A DNA stretch of 64,000 bases, taken from Haliea alexandrii (GTDB lineage Bacteria > Pseudomonadota > Gammaproteobacteria > Pseudomonadales > Halieaceae). Where the stretch lies: contig NZ_RFLW01000004.1 in NCBI RefSeq assembly GCF_003719295.1, positions 1 to 64,000 on the forward strand. Reading direction: 5' to 3'. Under the pieces are notes generated by a model that saw only the letters and a program-made list of their open reading frames with translations, searched no databases and was not told the DNA's origin. Positions 48,064-56,666 of this stretch are shown here, piece after piece (the stretch's first letter is position 1; every line of letters begins with the position of its first letter). The translations under genes and the position numbers were made by a program.

Positions 48064-49056
48064 TCAGGCCGGGCCATGGGTCAGGGGGGCTTCGCCACGC
48101 GCCATCAGCACGCGAGTGGCGGAATAATGCACAAACTTCTGCGCCTGCTCGGGAATCTCCCCAAGGTAAAGGGGCTGGCTGGTGGGGCTGACAAACTCCT
48201 CCCCGCGCAGCTCACGGTATTGGGCCTTGCTCTGCTCGATATACGCCTCACGCTTCTCACGGCTCTGCCCGCCCGTGGTGACACCGCCGTGGAACTGATG
48301 GAAGGTACCCTCGCCGGGCGCGATAATGTGCTGTACCCCCGGATATTCGCAGGCCCGCTTGTACAGGTCGAGGTTGATCAAACCGCCGCCGCGCAAGTCG
48401 AAGCGCTCATCGTACCCACCCAGCCCCTGCCAGATCTCGCGAGGGATACTGATACAGTTGCTCTCGCTGTTGGGCATGAACAGGCCCGGCGCGCTTGAGC
48501 CGCTGAAGCAGGCGATATCAAAGAGGCGATAACCGGCCTCCGGCCAGGCGATCGAGCTGAGCAGGGTGCGCTCCTGCTCCAGGCTGTAGCCGCTGTTCAC
48601 CGCCTCCTGTTGCAGTTCACGCCCCAGGTGATAGCCGGGAATTGCCACCACCGCGCTGTCACTCAGCCGGTGTCCCATGAGAATGGTGCGCACCACCCCC
48701 GGAGTGAGCATGCGCGCGCCATCAATGATGACGCAGATGTTTTCACCGCGCGCCTGTTCCGCGCCGAAATTGATGGCCCGCGCCGGGCTGGATTCGGGGT
48801 TCTCACGCAGGAAATAGCGCACGTTGGCTGGCAGGCCCTGCAGGAACTCCGGACGCATGGTGTTGGCCGACGCATTCTCCACCACAATGACCTCGTACTC
48901 GTCACCGCTGACACCCAACTGGTAGCCGGGCAGAAGTGAGCGCACGGTGTTTTCGGCCTGCAAAGGCATATCGTAGACGATCACCACAAAGCTGACAGTG
49001 AGCACATCCTTGCCGCGCGCAGTGCGATCATCTTTTTTGAGAAAACGTGCCAGCAT
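48064..49056 (-). CDS. Family 2-like glycosyltransferase, paralogue B
   Basis: A 330-residue paralogue of the product at 45282. SFVVIVYDMPLQAENTVRSL and EVIVVENASANTM start the GT-A domain; VIIDGARMLTPGV replaces the DxD region; YDERFDLRGGGLINLDLY and GEGTFHQFHGGVTTG are shared with the paralogue. An extra N-terminal stretch (MLARFLKKDDRTARGKD) is basic. It begins the run 49056-45282 of four genes on the minus strand. Confidence 0.78.
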   Translation of the reverse strand: MLARFLKKDDRTARGKDVLTVSFVVIVYDMPLQAENTVRSLLPGYQLGVSGDEYEVIVVENASANTMRPEFLQGLPANVRYFLRENPESSPARAINFGAEQARGENICVIIDGARMLTPGVVRTILMGHRLSDSAVVAIPGYHLGRELQQEAVNSGYSLEQERTLLSSIAWPEAGYRLFDIACFSGSSAPGLFMPNSESNCISIPREIWQGLGGYDERFDLRGGGLINLDLYKRACEYPGVQHIIAPGEGTFHQFHGGVTTGGQSREKREAYIEQSKAQYRELRGEEFVSPTSQPLYLGEIPEQAQKFVHYSATRVLMARGEAPLTHGPA

Positions 49057-49148
49057 TTATTATCCGTTTGGCGGCCTCAGTGGCGTGTGCAGATAGTAAC
49101 GGACTGGCTGCCTTACCGCCACGCTATCCGCGGAACAGGTTGTCATAC

Positions 49149-49847
49149 TCACAGGCTTGCCCACCGCAAACGGCGATACAGATAGCGAACTTTCCATGGC
49201 AGGCGCAGCGGCATACCACCGTCGTGGGTTTTCAGCGAGTTGTCGTAAAAGCGGGCCGGGGAGGCCACGGGGCGCAGCTGCAAACGGCCGATCACGGCGT
49301 CCACCTTCCGGTTGAACGGTTCCTCCCCGTCATCGAAACACAGCAGCGGGAAAGGTTGTCGCCGATATTCCCGGAAAAGCAGGCGATTGTAGGCATACCA
49401 GAGCGACAATGCCTGCTCGCGCGGAATCTGACTGCGGTTCGCGAGTGACGCGGCAACGGCATCAGGATGGCGAAAAATACCCACCCGCTCCAGGCCGGGC
49501 ACCAGTTCACGCCAGCCCGCCAATAACAACAGGCAGCGGGGGTCCTTGAACCCCAGTGCCTCTACGTCCGCATACTCCGCGAGCAGTTCACGGGCGCGCT
49601 CACGATGATCGGGTGACCATTCGCCGGTGGCTGGCGGGTTGTCCCAGGCACCGCCATTGGCGGCCAGAATCGTGTCGTGCAAGTCGACAAAATCCTGGTT
49701 TTCCCGGTTGCCCTTGCGATTATAGGGGTTCCAGGTGTGGTGCTCACCGAGTTCCAGGCCCGCCTCCTGCAACGAGCCCGTCAGGCAACTGGTGCCGCTG
49801 CGGTGCATGCCGAGTATGGCGATCACACGCCGGGGTTGCGCGGTCAT
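49149..49847 (-). CDS. Sulfotransferase family protein 1
   Basis: A 232-residue putative PAPS-dependent sulfotransferase. The 5'-phosphosulfate loop is ILGMHRSGTSCLTGSLQ (about 10-26) and the 3'-phosphate region is VGIFRHPDAVAASLANRS. The ATG at 49847 makes an ATGA overlap with the stop of the transporter gene upstream. Acceptor unknown; given the neighbours, a sugar hydroxyl is likely. Confidence 0.8.
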   Translation of the reverse strand: MTAQPRRVIAILGMHRSGTSCLTGSLQEAGLELGEHHTWNPYNRKGNRENQDFVDLHDTILAANGGAWDNPPATGEWSPDHRERARELLAEYADVEALGFKDPRCLLLLAGWRELVPGLERVGIFRHPDAVAASLANRSQIPREQALSLWYAYNRLLFREYRRQPFPLLCFDDGEEPFNRKVDAVIGRLQLRPVASPARFYDNSLKTHDGGMPLRLPWKVRYLYRRLRWASL

Positions 49848-51088
49848 ACCGAGGCCTCCCGCCAGGGTGCCACCCACAGCAGCAAGAGCATGCCAGGCAC
49901 CGCAAGCAGCGTACAGAGCAGGAAGAACGGCTGCCAGCCTACCGCCTCGACAATGACACCGGTACTGGCGTTGGCAAACGTTCTGGGCAAGGCGGCAATA
50001 GCGGTAAACAGGGCGAACTGTGTCGCCGCATACATGCGGCTGGTCTCACGGGCAATAAACGCGGTAAAGGCCGCCGTGCCCATGCCCACACCCAGGTACT
50101 CAAACGCGATGACCACCGCCAGCAACCAGAGCAGCGGACCGCTGCCAGCCAACACGGCAAAACCGAGGATGCTGAGCAACTGAACGACACCGAAGACCCA
50201 CAACGACCGGTTTATCCCCAAGCGCAACATGGCCACGCCGCCCACTAAACCGCCCACGATCGCCGGCCACAGCGCCGCATTCTTGGCCACCACGCCGATC
50301 TCCGTCATGGTAAACCCCATATCGATATAGAACGGGGTCGCCAGCGCTGTGGCCATGTTGTCGCCGATCTTGTAGAGCACCATGAAGCCGATCACCAGGC
50401 AGACACCCGCCCAGCCACGGCGCTGCAGGTACTCCGAAAACGGCGCGACCACCGCCTCCCGCAGCCCCGTGCCGGTGGGCAACTCGGAGTCCGGTTCATC
50501 CACCAGCAGGCTCGTGCACAACGCCACCAGCATGAACGCGGCGGTTATCCAGAACACGGTGCTCCAGGGCAGAATGTCGGCCAGGATCAGCGACAGGGAG
50601 CCCGGAATCAAACTGGATATCCGATAGGCCTGCACGTGAATGGCGTTACCCAAACCCAACTCACGATCCGGAAGAATTTCCCGGCGAAAAGCGTCCAGAG
50701 CCACATCCTGGCTGGCACTGAAAAACGCCACACCAAAGGCAAGCCAGGCAATCACCCAGGTGGACTGCTGCGGGTTGAACGCGCCCAGCACACCGATGGA
50801 GGCAATCAGCGCCAGCTGGCACAAAAACATCCAGCCCCGACGCCGGCCCAGCAGCGGCGGGATCCAGCGATCCATCAACGGCGCCCAGAGAAACTTCCAC
50901 ACATAAGGAATGCCCACCAGGGCAAACAAACCGATTTCTGCGAGGGAAACGCCCTGGTCACGCAACCAGGCCGGCACCAGTTGCAGGAGGACGTACAAGG
51001 GCATGCCCGAAGCCAGGCCCGTGAACACGCAGACGAGCATACGGCGGTTGAACACCGCGGACTGCCAGCCACCGTTTGCTGCGCTCAT
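49844..51088 (-). CDS. AmpG-like major facilitator transporter
   Basis: A 414-residue MFS protein with about 12 membrane segments and the AmpG pattern: GLASGMPLYVLLQLVPAWLR, ALVGIPYVWKFLWAPLMDRW, SASQDVALDAFRREIL and FTAFIARETSRMYAATQFAL. Known AmpG proteins import GlcNAc-anhydroMurNAc peptides for recycling. Here it is wedged, with overlap, between two sulfotransferase genes, so it may carry a different saccharide. The start could also be the GTG at 51094. Confidence 0.84.
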   Translation of the reverse strand: MSAANGGWQSAVFNRRMLVCVFTGLASGMPLYVLLQLVPAWLRDQGVSLAEIGLFALVGIPYVWKFLWAPLMDRWIPPLLGRRRGWMFLCQLALIASIGVLGAFNPQQSTWVIAWLAFGVAFFSASQDVALDAFRREILPDRELGLGNAIHVQAYRISSLIPGSLSLILADILPWSTVFWITAAFMLVALCTSLLVDEPDSELPTGTGLREAVVAPFSEYLQRRGWAGVCLVIGFMVLYKIGDNMATALATPFYIDMGFTMTEIGVVAKNAALWPAIVGGLVGGVAMLRLGINRSLWVFGVVQLLSILGFAVLAGSGPLLWLLAVVIAFEYLGVGMGTAAFTAFIARETSRMYAATQFALFTAIAALPRTFANASTGVIVEAVGWQPFFLLCTLLAVPGMLLLLWVAPWREASV

Positions 51089-51099
51089 GCCCACCGCAT

Positions 51100-52206
51100 C
51101 TACACCCAGGATTCCAGGGTGACTCTGTCAGCGCGCGGCACCGCATCCCAGAGGCCCTGCTCGGCAATAACCAGCAGGGCGGCGCGGGCGAACAGTCCAC
51201 GCACCGTGTGCAGATGGCCGGCCTGCCCTGCGCGCAGCAAGCGCTGCAGGAACCCGCTCAGGACCGTGCGCTCGAGCGCGTGCTCGGGCACAGCAGCGGG
51301 CTCAGGCACCGGCGCATGGAAAAAGTTGCCGCCGTCACCCACCACAGCGCCGAGACGCTGGTTGGTGCGGGTCCAGCGCTCGCGCAGACGGCCGTAACAG
51401 CCCATATTGACGTAACGCACCGTTTTCAGCGGCGGCTCGGCACAGAGGTTCAGCAGCAGACCAACCACGCGGTCGTTGTCCGCCTTGTCGTACCCGATGT
51501 GGTTGAGACAGCGCTTGATGTAGAGCTGATTGGCGCCCAGGCCATCGTTGGGCTCTCCCCCCACCGCCCGCAGCGGTGGCAGCCCGGTGACCTGACAGAA
51601 ATCCCTGACCATATCGCCGTGGGGCCACTGTGCCGGCTCAAACGGGCGCACACGCAGGTTGGCGTGACCAAATGCAGCGCCCCACATATCCACAACCTGG
51701 TCATAGTCGCGCTGGAAAATCTGGTGGGTTTCATAGAACTCATAGGCACTGCCCGGCCACTGGCGGGCGCCTTTCACATCCTGGTTGTAAAATGAGGCAT
51801 ACAACTGATCCTGGCGCCGCAGATACATGAGAATGCGCACCTCATGGCCGGCCAGTGCCGTCTGGATATCGCCCAGCATGCGCTCTATGTTGATCGACTG
51901 ACCAAAAAACAGCTCGGAACTGACGATCGCCGTATGCACGGAAGGACCCGCAGCGGCGAGCTCGGACCGCAGGCGCTGCCAGGCCTCACCGCGCGGAAAG
52001 CTGCCATACCAGATGTCCGGCATCGGGTTCGCCTGGTACTTGTCGATGAGGTCCGCGACCAGCACGTGGTGGGCGTCGCCGTGGCGGCAGGTCGCAGGAT
52101 ACAGAATGCCCTGTGCCAGCAGGATGTCGTGATGTGCCGCCAGCATCGCCTGCAGGCTGGAGGTGGCCGTCTTGGGCGCGCCGATGTGAAGGTAAACCGT
52201 TGCCAT
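51100..52206 (-). CDS. Sulfotransferase-like protein 2
   Basis: A 368-residue protein. HIGAPKTATSSLQAML is a good PAPS 5'-loop; ILMYLRRQDQLYASFYNQDV fits the 3'-phosphate region. The type resembles hypothetical sulfotransferases of polysaccharide loci rather than the HRSGTS type encoded on either side. The C-terminal 100 residues are unique. It ends 12 bases before the AmpG-like start. Confidence 0.75.
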   Translation of the reverse strand: MATVYLHIGAPKTATSSLQAMLAAHHDILLAQGILYPATCRHGDAHHVLVADLIDKYQANPMPDIWYGSFPRGEAWQRLRSELAAAGPSVHTAIVSSELFFGQSINIERMLGDIQTALAGHEVRILMYLRRQDQLYASFYNQDVKGARQWPGSAYEFYETHQIFQRDYDQVVDMWGAAFGHANLRVRPFEPAQWPHGDMVRDFCQVTGLPPLRAVGGEPNDGLGANQLYIKRCLNHIGYDKADNDRVVGLLLNLCAEPPLKTVRYVNMGCYGRLRERWTRTNQRLGAVVGDGGNFFHAPVPEPAAVPEHALERTVLSGFLQRLLRAGQAGHLHTVRGLFARAALLVIAEQGLWDAVPRADRVTLESWV

Positions 52207-52217
52207 AAACCGTTCCG

Positions 52218-54404
52218 TCAGCGCACGATATCGTGCATGGGCCGCGCCGAGAAGCGGCGTTTGATCGCCTGCTGCACACGGAAAGGCACCCAGGACACGA
52301 GGCGTGCCACCAAGGGGTGCCGGCTCAGGCGCCAGATAACGCCAAGCAGGCGTTCAGATCGACTCAACTGCGCAACGCCGGTGTGCAAGTTGCCCACCAG
52401 GGATGCAATACGCCCCGGAGCAAATGCCGCACTGCGCGGCGTCACGGCGGCGAGATAGGCCCCCTGGTAGAACGACGCATCGGGCGTCTGCACAGGGAGC
52501 AGCGGCGCAGTGCCCGGTTGCTCGCCTGCGGCATACGCCTGCCACAGCTCGCGCCACTGCGCGGTGGAACTGTTCCACGGCATGATCGCGGAAAGCGGAC
52601 GTCCTGCTACGCGCTCAACAAACGCGCCGATGTCAGGCACCACGACAGGCAAGCCGAGATGCAGGGCCAGGCTCAGTGTGTAGCTGTAGGTCTCGGGCCA
52701 CTGGGCGGGAAACCACACAACATCCGGGGCAATGTCCTCAATCAGGCGCCAGGCATCGGCATTGGCATAGGGGCCATGCGTGATGACGGACTTACCCAGC
52801 GCGCGATAGGCATAGCCCAGCAAATGGAACTCGACGCGACCCGAGGCCGCCAGTTCATCCGCCACGGCCTCGAGTACGTCGGCGCCCTTCTCCCGACTGA
52901 TCGCACCCACGACCAGCACCTTCAGCGGGCGCGGCGGCACATGGCGCCACACCGGTTGCGGATAGGGCTGGGAGGCGAGGAAATCCGGATGCCAGGCGAC
53001 CACAGCCTCACGCACACTGAAAAACGCCTGGAAACGGGCGGCGCAGTCGGCCGAGGGGAAAATCACCCGCGACGCCTGCTCGATCAGCAGGCTTTGTCCG
53101 GCTCGCCATTCCGGCGCCGAAACGCCTGCCGGCAGCGGGTAGTGACCGGCACAACGTGCGTCAAAATCGCTACTGCCATCGCCGACGAAGCGCGCATCCG
53201 CATCCGTGAGCGTGGGGTTGCCGTTGATCAGATAATAGTCGTGCACCGTCACGTCGTGGTGACAGCCCAGCGCTTCAGCCAGCATCCAGAGCCGGGGGTG
53301 CAAGCCCATGGTGTGGTGAAAATGTACGTGGCCGACACCCAAGTCGCGCAACAGCGCGACCAGGGCATCAAATTCAGCCTCTACCGAAAAATGCAGCCCA
53401 TCGGCGAGCCGTACCCCGGCATCGAACACGCTCAGCGTAACCGATTGCCCTTCCAGCGCGGGTGTCAGCTGCACGAACAGCGCTTCGTCTGCATACAGGG
53501 CGGCCAGTTCGTCCACATGCTGTTGCGCACCGCCACCCAGCTTGTGTGACAGACAGACCACCTTGGGCCGTTGCTGCGCCGCAAACAGGGCAAGCACAGC
53601 TCCAGTGCGCGCGGTACACGCGGGGTCACTCGCCACGTAGGCCTGAATGTCGGCATGGTACTGCGGGTAGCGCGCGTCCAGCAGCGCCATCGCCCTGGCC
53701 ACGCGGGGCGTTTGCTCCTCGGCGAAACTCACCCCGCCCTTGTGGTAAACAAAGCAATTGGCGAGGTGCAGGTTGCGCCAGCCGGCGCGCTTGGCGCGCT
53801 GGCACCAGTCGTTCTCTTCACCGTAACCGCGGCCGAACGTCTCCACATCAAAGTAACCCACTTCGTTCAGGCAATCGCGGCGCAAGTACATGCAACAGCC
53901 CACGCCGGTGGGCACTTCGAAGGCATCGGCGGCGGTGTATTGCTCTGCGAATACGCGGTCGATTGTCGCCAGATCAAGGTTGAACGGCAGCGCGTTGTCT
54001 TTACAGAAATTGGGAAAGCTGCAGATGGTGGCGTTGTTGGCGAAGGGCGTGAGGCTGCCCGCACGCGGGTGGTGGTAGGCCGCCTCGCGCAGGCGATGCA
54101 GCCAGTCGTTGGCCACCTCCACGTCGCTGTTCAGCAGCAGTACGTCGCGCTCAACATCGTGCTGCATGCCGCGATTGGCGGTGGCGACAAAACCGAGATT
54201 CTCGGGGTTCTCCAGCAACACGACCGTGGCGTGGCGCGCGGCAAAATCACGCAGCAGCGCGGTGATGGCGGGGTCCGGCGAACCATCATTGACCAGCACA
54301 AGCCGCGCCCACTCGGGATCAATCGTCGCCAGTGCGGTTGCCAGGCAACGCCGCGTTTCCTCCACGCCGGTATACACCGGCACTACCACATCAACGCTGC
54401 GCAC
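52218..54404 (-). CDS. Two-domain glycosyltransferase, GT2 fused to GT4-like
   Basis: A 728-residue fusion. Residues 1-260 are GT2: VDVVVPVYTGVEETRRCL, VLVNDGSPDP, LLLNSDVEVANDW (DxD region) and GRGYGEENDWCQRAKRAGW. Residues about 285-640 are GT-B: VVCLSHKLGGGAQQHVDEL, KVLVVGAISREKGADVLEAV and the donor-site PETYSYTLSLALHLGLPVV. The GTG at 54404 is chosen because AGGAG lies five bases before it; the GTG at 54410 is too close. It could add two sugars in sequence. Confidence 0.83.
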   Translation of the reverse strand: MRSVDVVVPVYTGVEETRRCLATALATIDPEWARLVLVNDGSPDPAITALLRDFAARHATVVLLENPENLGFVATANRGMQHDVERDVLLLNSDVEVANDWLHRLREAAYHHPRAGSLTPFANNATICSFPNFCKDNALPFNLDLATIDRVFAEQYTAADAFEVPTGVGCCMYLRRDCLNEVGYFDVETFGRGYGEENDWCQRAKRAGWRNLHLANCFVYHKGGVSFAEEQTPRVARAMALLDARYPQYHADIQAYVASDPACTARTGAVLALFAAQQRPKVVCLSHKLGGGAQQHVDELAALYADEALFVQLTPALEGQSVTLSVFDAGVRLADGLHFSVEAEFDALVALLRDLGVGHVHFHHTMGLHPRLWMLAEALGCHHDVTVHDYYLINGNPTLTDADARFVGDGSSDFDARCAGHYPLPAGVSAPEWRAGQSLLIEQASRVIFPSADCAARFQAFFSVREAVVAWHPDFLASQPYPQPVWRHVPPRPLKVLVVGAISREKGADVLEAVADELAASGRVEFHLLGYAYRALGKSVITHGPYANADAWRLIEDIAPDVVWFPAQWPETYSYTLSLALHLGLPVVVPDIGAFVERVAGRPLSAIMPWNSSTAQWRELWQAYAAGEQPGTAPLLPVQTPDASFYQGAYLAAVTPRSAAFAPGRIASLVGNLHTGVAQLSRSERLLGVIWRLSRHPLVARLVSWVPFRVQQAIKRRFSARPMHDIVR

Positions 54405-54445
54405 GCCCACTCCTGTTTGACGTCATTAACTGCCTGCTCAAACCG

Positions 54446-55639
54446 CTACTGCCGGCGATACCGGCGCGCTCCCCGCAGAGCGAGGCCAATCACCGGCACG
54501 GCGTAGATATCGGCAATCTCTCTATCCTTCTCAGCGATCACTTCCAGGGCATGGCTGTGTAAACCGCCTATTTCAGCCAGCCTGCGATCCAGCTCGGCAA
54601 CCTGCGCGTCGCGCTCTTTTATGGTGGCCAGCGCGCGTTCAAGCCACTCCCCCGTGCCCTGCAGACGGCTGTCGAGATCGACGATCTGCTGGTCTCGCTC
54701 GGCAATGGTCGCCAGGGCTTCCCTATGTTCCGCCGCCAGCGCATTGATATCCTCATCCTTTGCCGCAATGGTCTCCAGCGAAAGGCTATGGGCATCGCCG
54801 ACTGCAGTCAGCTGAGCACCGCGCGTCACAAACCCGGTCACGCACTCCGCCAGCATGGCGTCGGTGGGATAATGACGCTCTATGCAGGCCTCCAGCGCCG
54901 GCAACTCCGCGGCAGATAATACCGGCTGCGTCAATGGCTCGCTCGCGGCGGGCGCACTGTGGTGACGTAAATCCCCTCGCACAGCCATTGCCACAGCATT
55001 CGGACCTGTCTCCAGCGGAACACTTTCGGCAAGCCGCAACATGACCTTGACCGGATCCTCGACCAGCTCCGGGAAACTCACGGTCAGTGAACCTGACGGC
55101 AGTGCAGGCGCGAGCGCCTTGCGGTAAGCCAGATCAAGCCGTAAACCGTAGCCCAGCGGAAAGCCGTCCCGGCGTTGCAGTGACTGCGCCACCTCCAGTG
55201 GCGCCCGCGACGCCGTACACACCTGCGCCTTGACCCCCCGTTCGGCACACGCCTGCAACCACAGTGGCAGCGTGATACAAAACCGTGGGTCCTTTACCGC
55301 TTGCACCCTACCTGGGCCGAAGCCACGCTGCAAGATCGCCCCGGCCTGCTCCCGGAAGTGTGCCAGCGCAGCGGTCGGCCAGCCCGCCTCACCACCCGGC
55401 AAAGCCAGGGAGTACCAGTGAGCACCCGCAGCGGACAGTAGCGCCTCGTTGGCGGCCACAACCTCGGCATCTTCCCAGAAGCCCTCGTCGTTGACACCGG
55501 CCATCGGTGCCAACAGCTGCTCACCAAAGGTTACACCACAGGCGCGCAATGCGGCACACAGGGCTGACGTGCCGGAACGGTGCATACCGACGACGAACAG
55601 GAGCGTGCGTGCCTCAGCCGGCTGGCTAACGGATGACAT
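54446..55639 (-). CDS. Sulfotransferase protein 3 with repeated coiled-coil tail
   Basis: A 397-residue protein. Residues 1-270 are a sulfotransferase domain (FVVGMHRSGTSALCAALR, AVKDPRFCITLPLW, SRAPLEVAQSLQRRDG). From about 287 the chain turns into heptad-rich repeats: two 28-residue units (about 308-335 and 336-363) starting ALATIAERD and ALATIKERD with L-D-x-R-L in each, flanked by partial copies. The tail ends VIGLALRGARRYRRQ, which could touch the membrane. The coil probably oligomerises the enzyme or tethers it to partners. Confidence 0.78.
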   Translation of the reverse strand: MSSVSQPAEARTLLFVVGMHRSGTSALCAALRACGVTFGEQLLAPMAGVNDEGFWEDAEVVAANEALLSAAGAHWYSLALPGGEAGWPTAALAHFREQAGAILQRGFGPGRVQAVKDPRFCITLPLWLQACAERGVKAQVCTASRAPLEVAQSLQRRDGFPLGYGLRLDLAYRKALAPALPSGSLTVSFPELVEDPVKVMLRLAESVPLETGPNAVAMAVRGDLRHHSAPAASEPLTQPVLSAAELPALEACIERHYPTDAMLAECVTGFVTRGAQLTAVGDAHSLSLETIAAKDEDINALAAEHREALATIAERDQQIVDLDSRLQGTGEWLERALATIKERDAQVAELDRRLAEIGGLHSHALEVIAEKDREIADIYAVPVIGLALRGARRYRRQ

Positions 55640-55662
55640 GGCGTTCAGGCGCGCGAGCCCAA

Positions 55663-56571
55663 TCAGGGCTCGGCTTTGTAGGGGGCGAGCAGCTCGTCCA
55701 CGATATCACCGTTGATGTACGCCTCATCCGAAATCATGAGACCGGCCTCAAAATCCTGTACCGCGAGTTTTTGATATTCGGCTCTCAGGCTCTGGAGAAT
55801 CGCGAGTCGCACCTCCTCAAAGGGCAGGTAATGTTCAGGCTGTATGTCATCCAGACGGATGATGTGCACGCCGAACTGGGTTTCGACCAAATCGGAATAG
55901 CCACCCACTTCAGCAATATCAAAAGCGCCACCGGTGTAGCGTGGCTCCACACCTTTCTCGCCAAGGCTGAACCACTTGTCGAAACGGCCACCCTTGTCAC
56001 GCGAGCCAGGGTCTTGTGAATGTTCGGCCACCAATGCTTCGAAATCAGCGCCGGCGCGCAATTCTGCCAGGACCTCACGGGCGACGGGGCGCACCGTTTC
56101 GCGATCACACTGGCCCGGGGGGCACACAAACAGGATATGGGAGGTGAGGCGCTTTTCCGGGACAAAGGCGAACTTATCCTTGTCCGTGGTGTAGCGCTCC
56201 TCGGCCAGAGCGGACATGTCGGGCACATCAATGGACTTGACCAATTGCTCGATAGCGAAACGGCGTTTCAGGCCCTGCAATTGGAAGTGCAACTTCCAGT
56301 AGTCATCCCCGTGTGTCTCGGGGGTCGCTTCATCCGCAGATGCGGCAAGGCGCTTGTTCATCATGGCAATATTGAGCAACTCCATGCGGTCACCCAAATC
56401 GTTGGCTGCCGCCGAGCGCATCTCGGCACTCCAGCGCGCCACCACCTGCTCCAGTTCGGCACGATTGATACGTGTTTCGCCGTCCGCGATGGCAACGGGC
56501 TCATCGGCAATGGCGCTCAGGGCAACGCCCAGCAACAGCACAACGGGGCTGAGAAAACGGAAAAGTAGCAT
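55663..56571 (-). CDS. Periplasmic parvulin-type peptidyl-prolyl isomerase
   Basis: A 302-residue exported protein (signal FRFLSPVVLLLGVALSAIA). The N-terminal part is SurA/PpiC-like helical; the parvulin domain at about 140-240 has SHILFVCPPGQ, HSQDPGSRDKGGRFDKW and FGVHIIRLDDIQ. It lies just past the terminator of the 530-residue exported protein gene, on the same strand. Read-through could co-express them, and it may help fold that protein. Confidence 0.83.
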   Translation of the reverse strand: MLLFRFLSPVVLLLGVALSAIADEPVAIADGETRINRAELEQVVARWSAEMRSAAANDLGDRMELLNIAMMNKRLAASADEATPETHGDDYWKLHFQLQGLKRRFAIEQLVKSIDVPDMSALAEERYTTDKDKFAFVPEKRLTSHILFVCPPGQCDRETVRPVAREVLAELRAGADFEALVAEHSQDPGSRDKGGRFDKWFSLGEKGVEPRYTGGAFDIAEVGGYSDLVETQFGVHIIRLDDIQPEHYLPFEEVRLAILQSLRAEYQKLAVQDFEAGLMISDEAYINGDIVDELLAPYKAEP

Positions 56572-56589
56572 GCAAAAACCTCAGACAAT

Positions 56590-56618
56590 AAAAAAAGCCG
56601 GCACCTTTCGGTGCCGGC
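56590..56618 (-). terminator. Terminator after the 530-residue exported protein gene
   Basis: On the minus strand GCCGGCACC-GAAA-GGTGCCGGC followed by seven T: nine pairs and a GNRA tetraloop, 49 bases after the stop codon and 19 before the isomerase gene. Confidence 0.93.
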
Positions 56619-56666
56619 CTTCATTTTACTACAACAGCGTATTGCGACGCTATTACGGTGAGCTAC

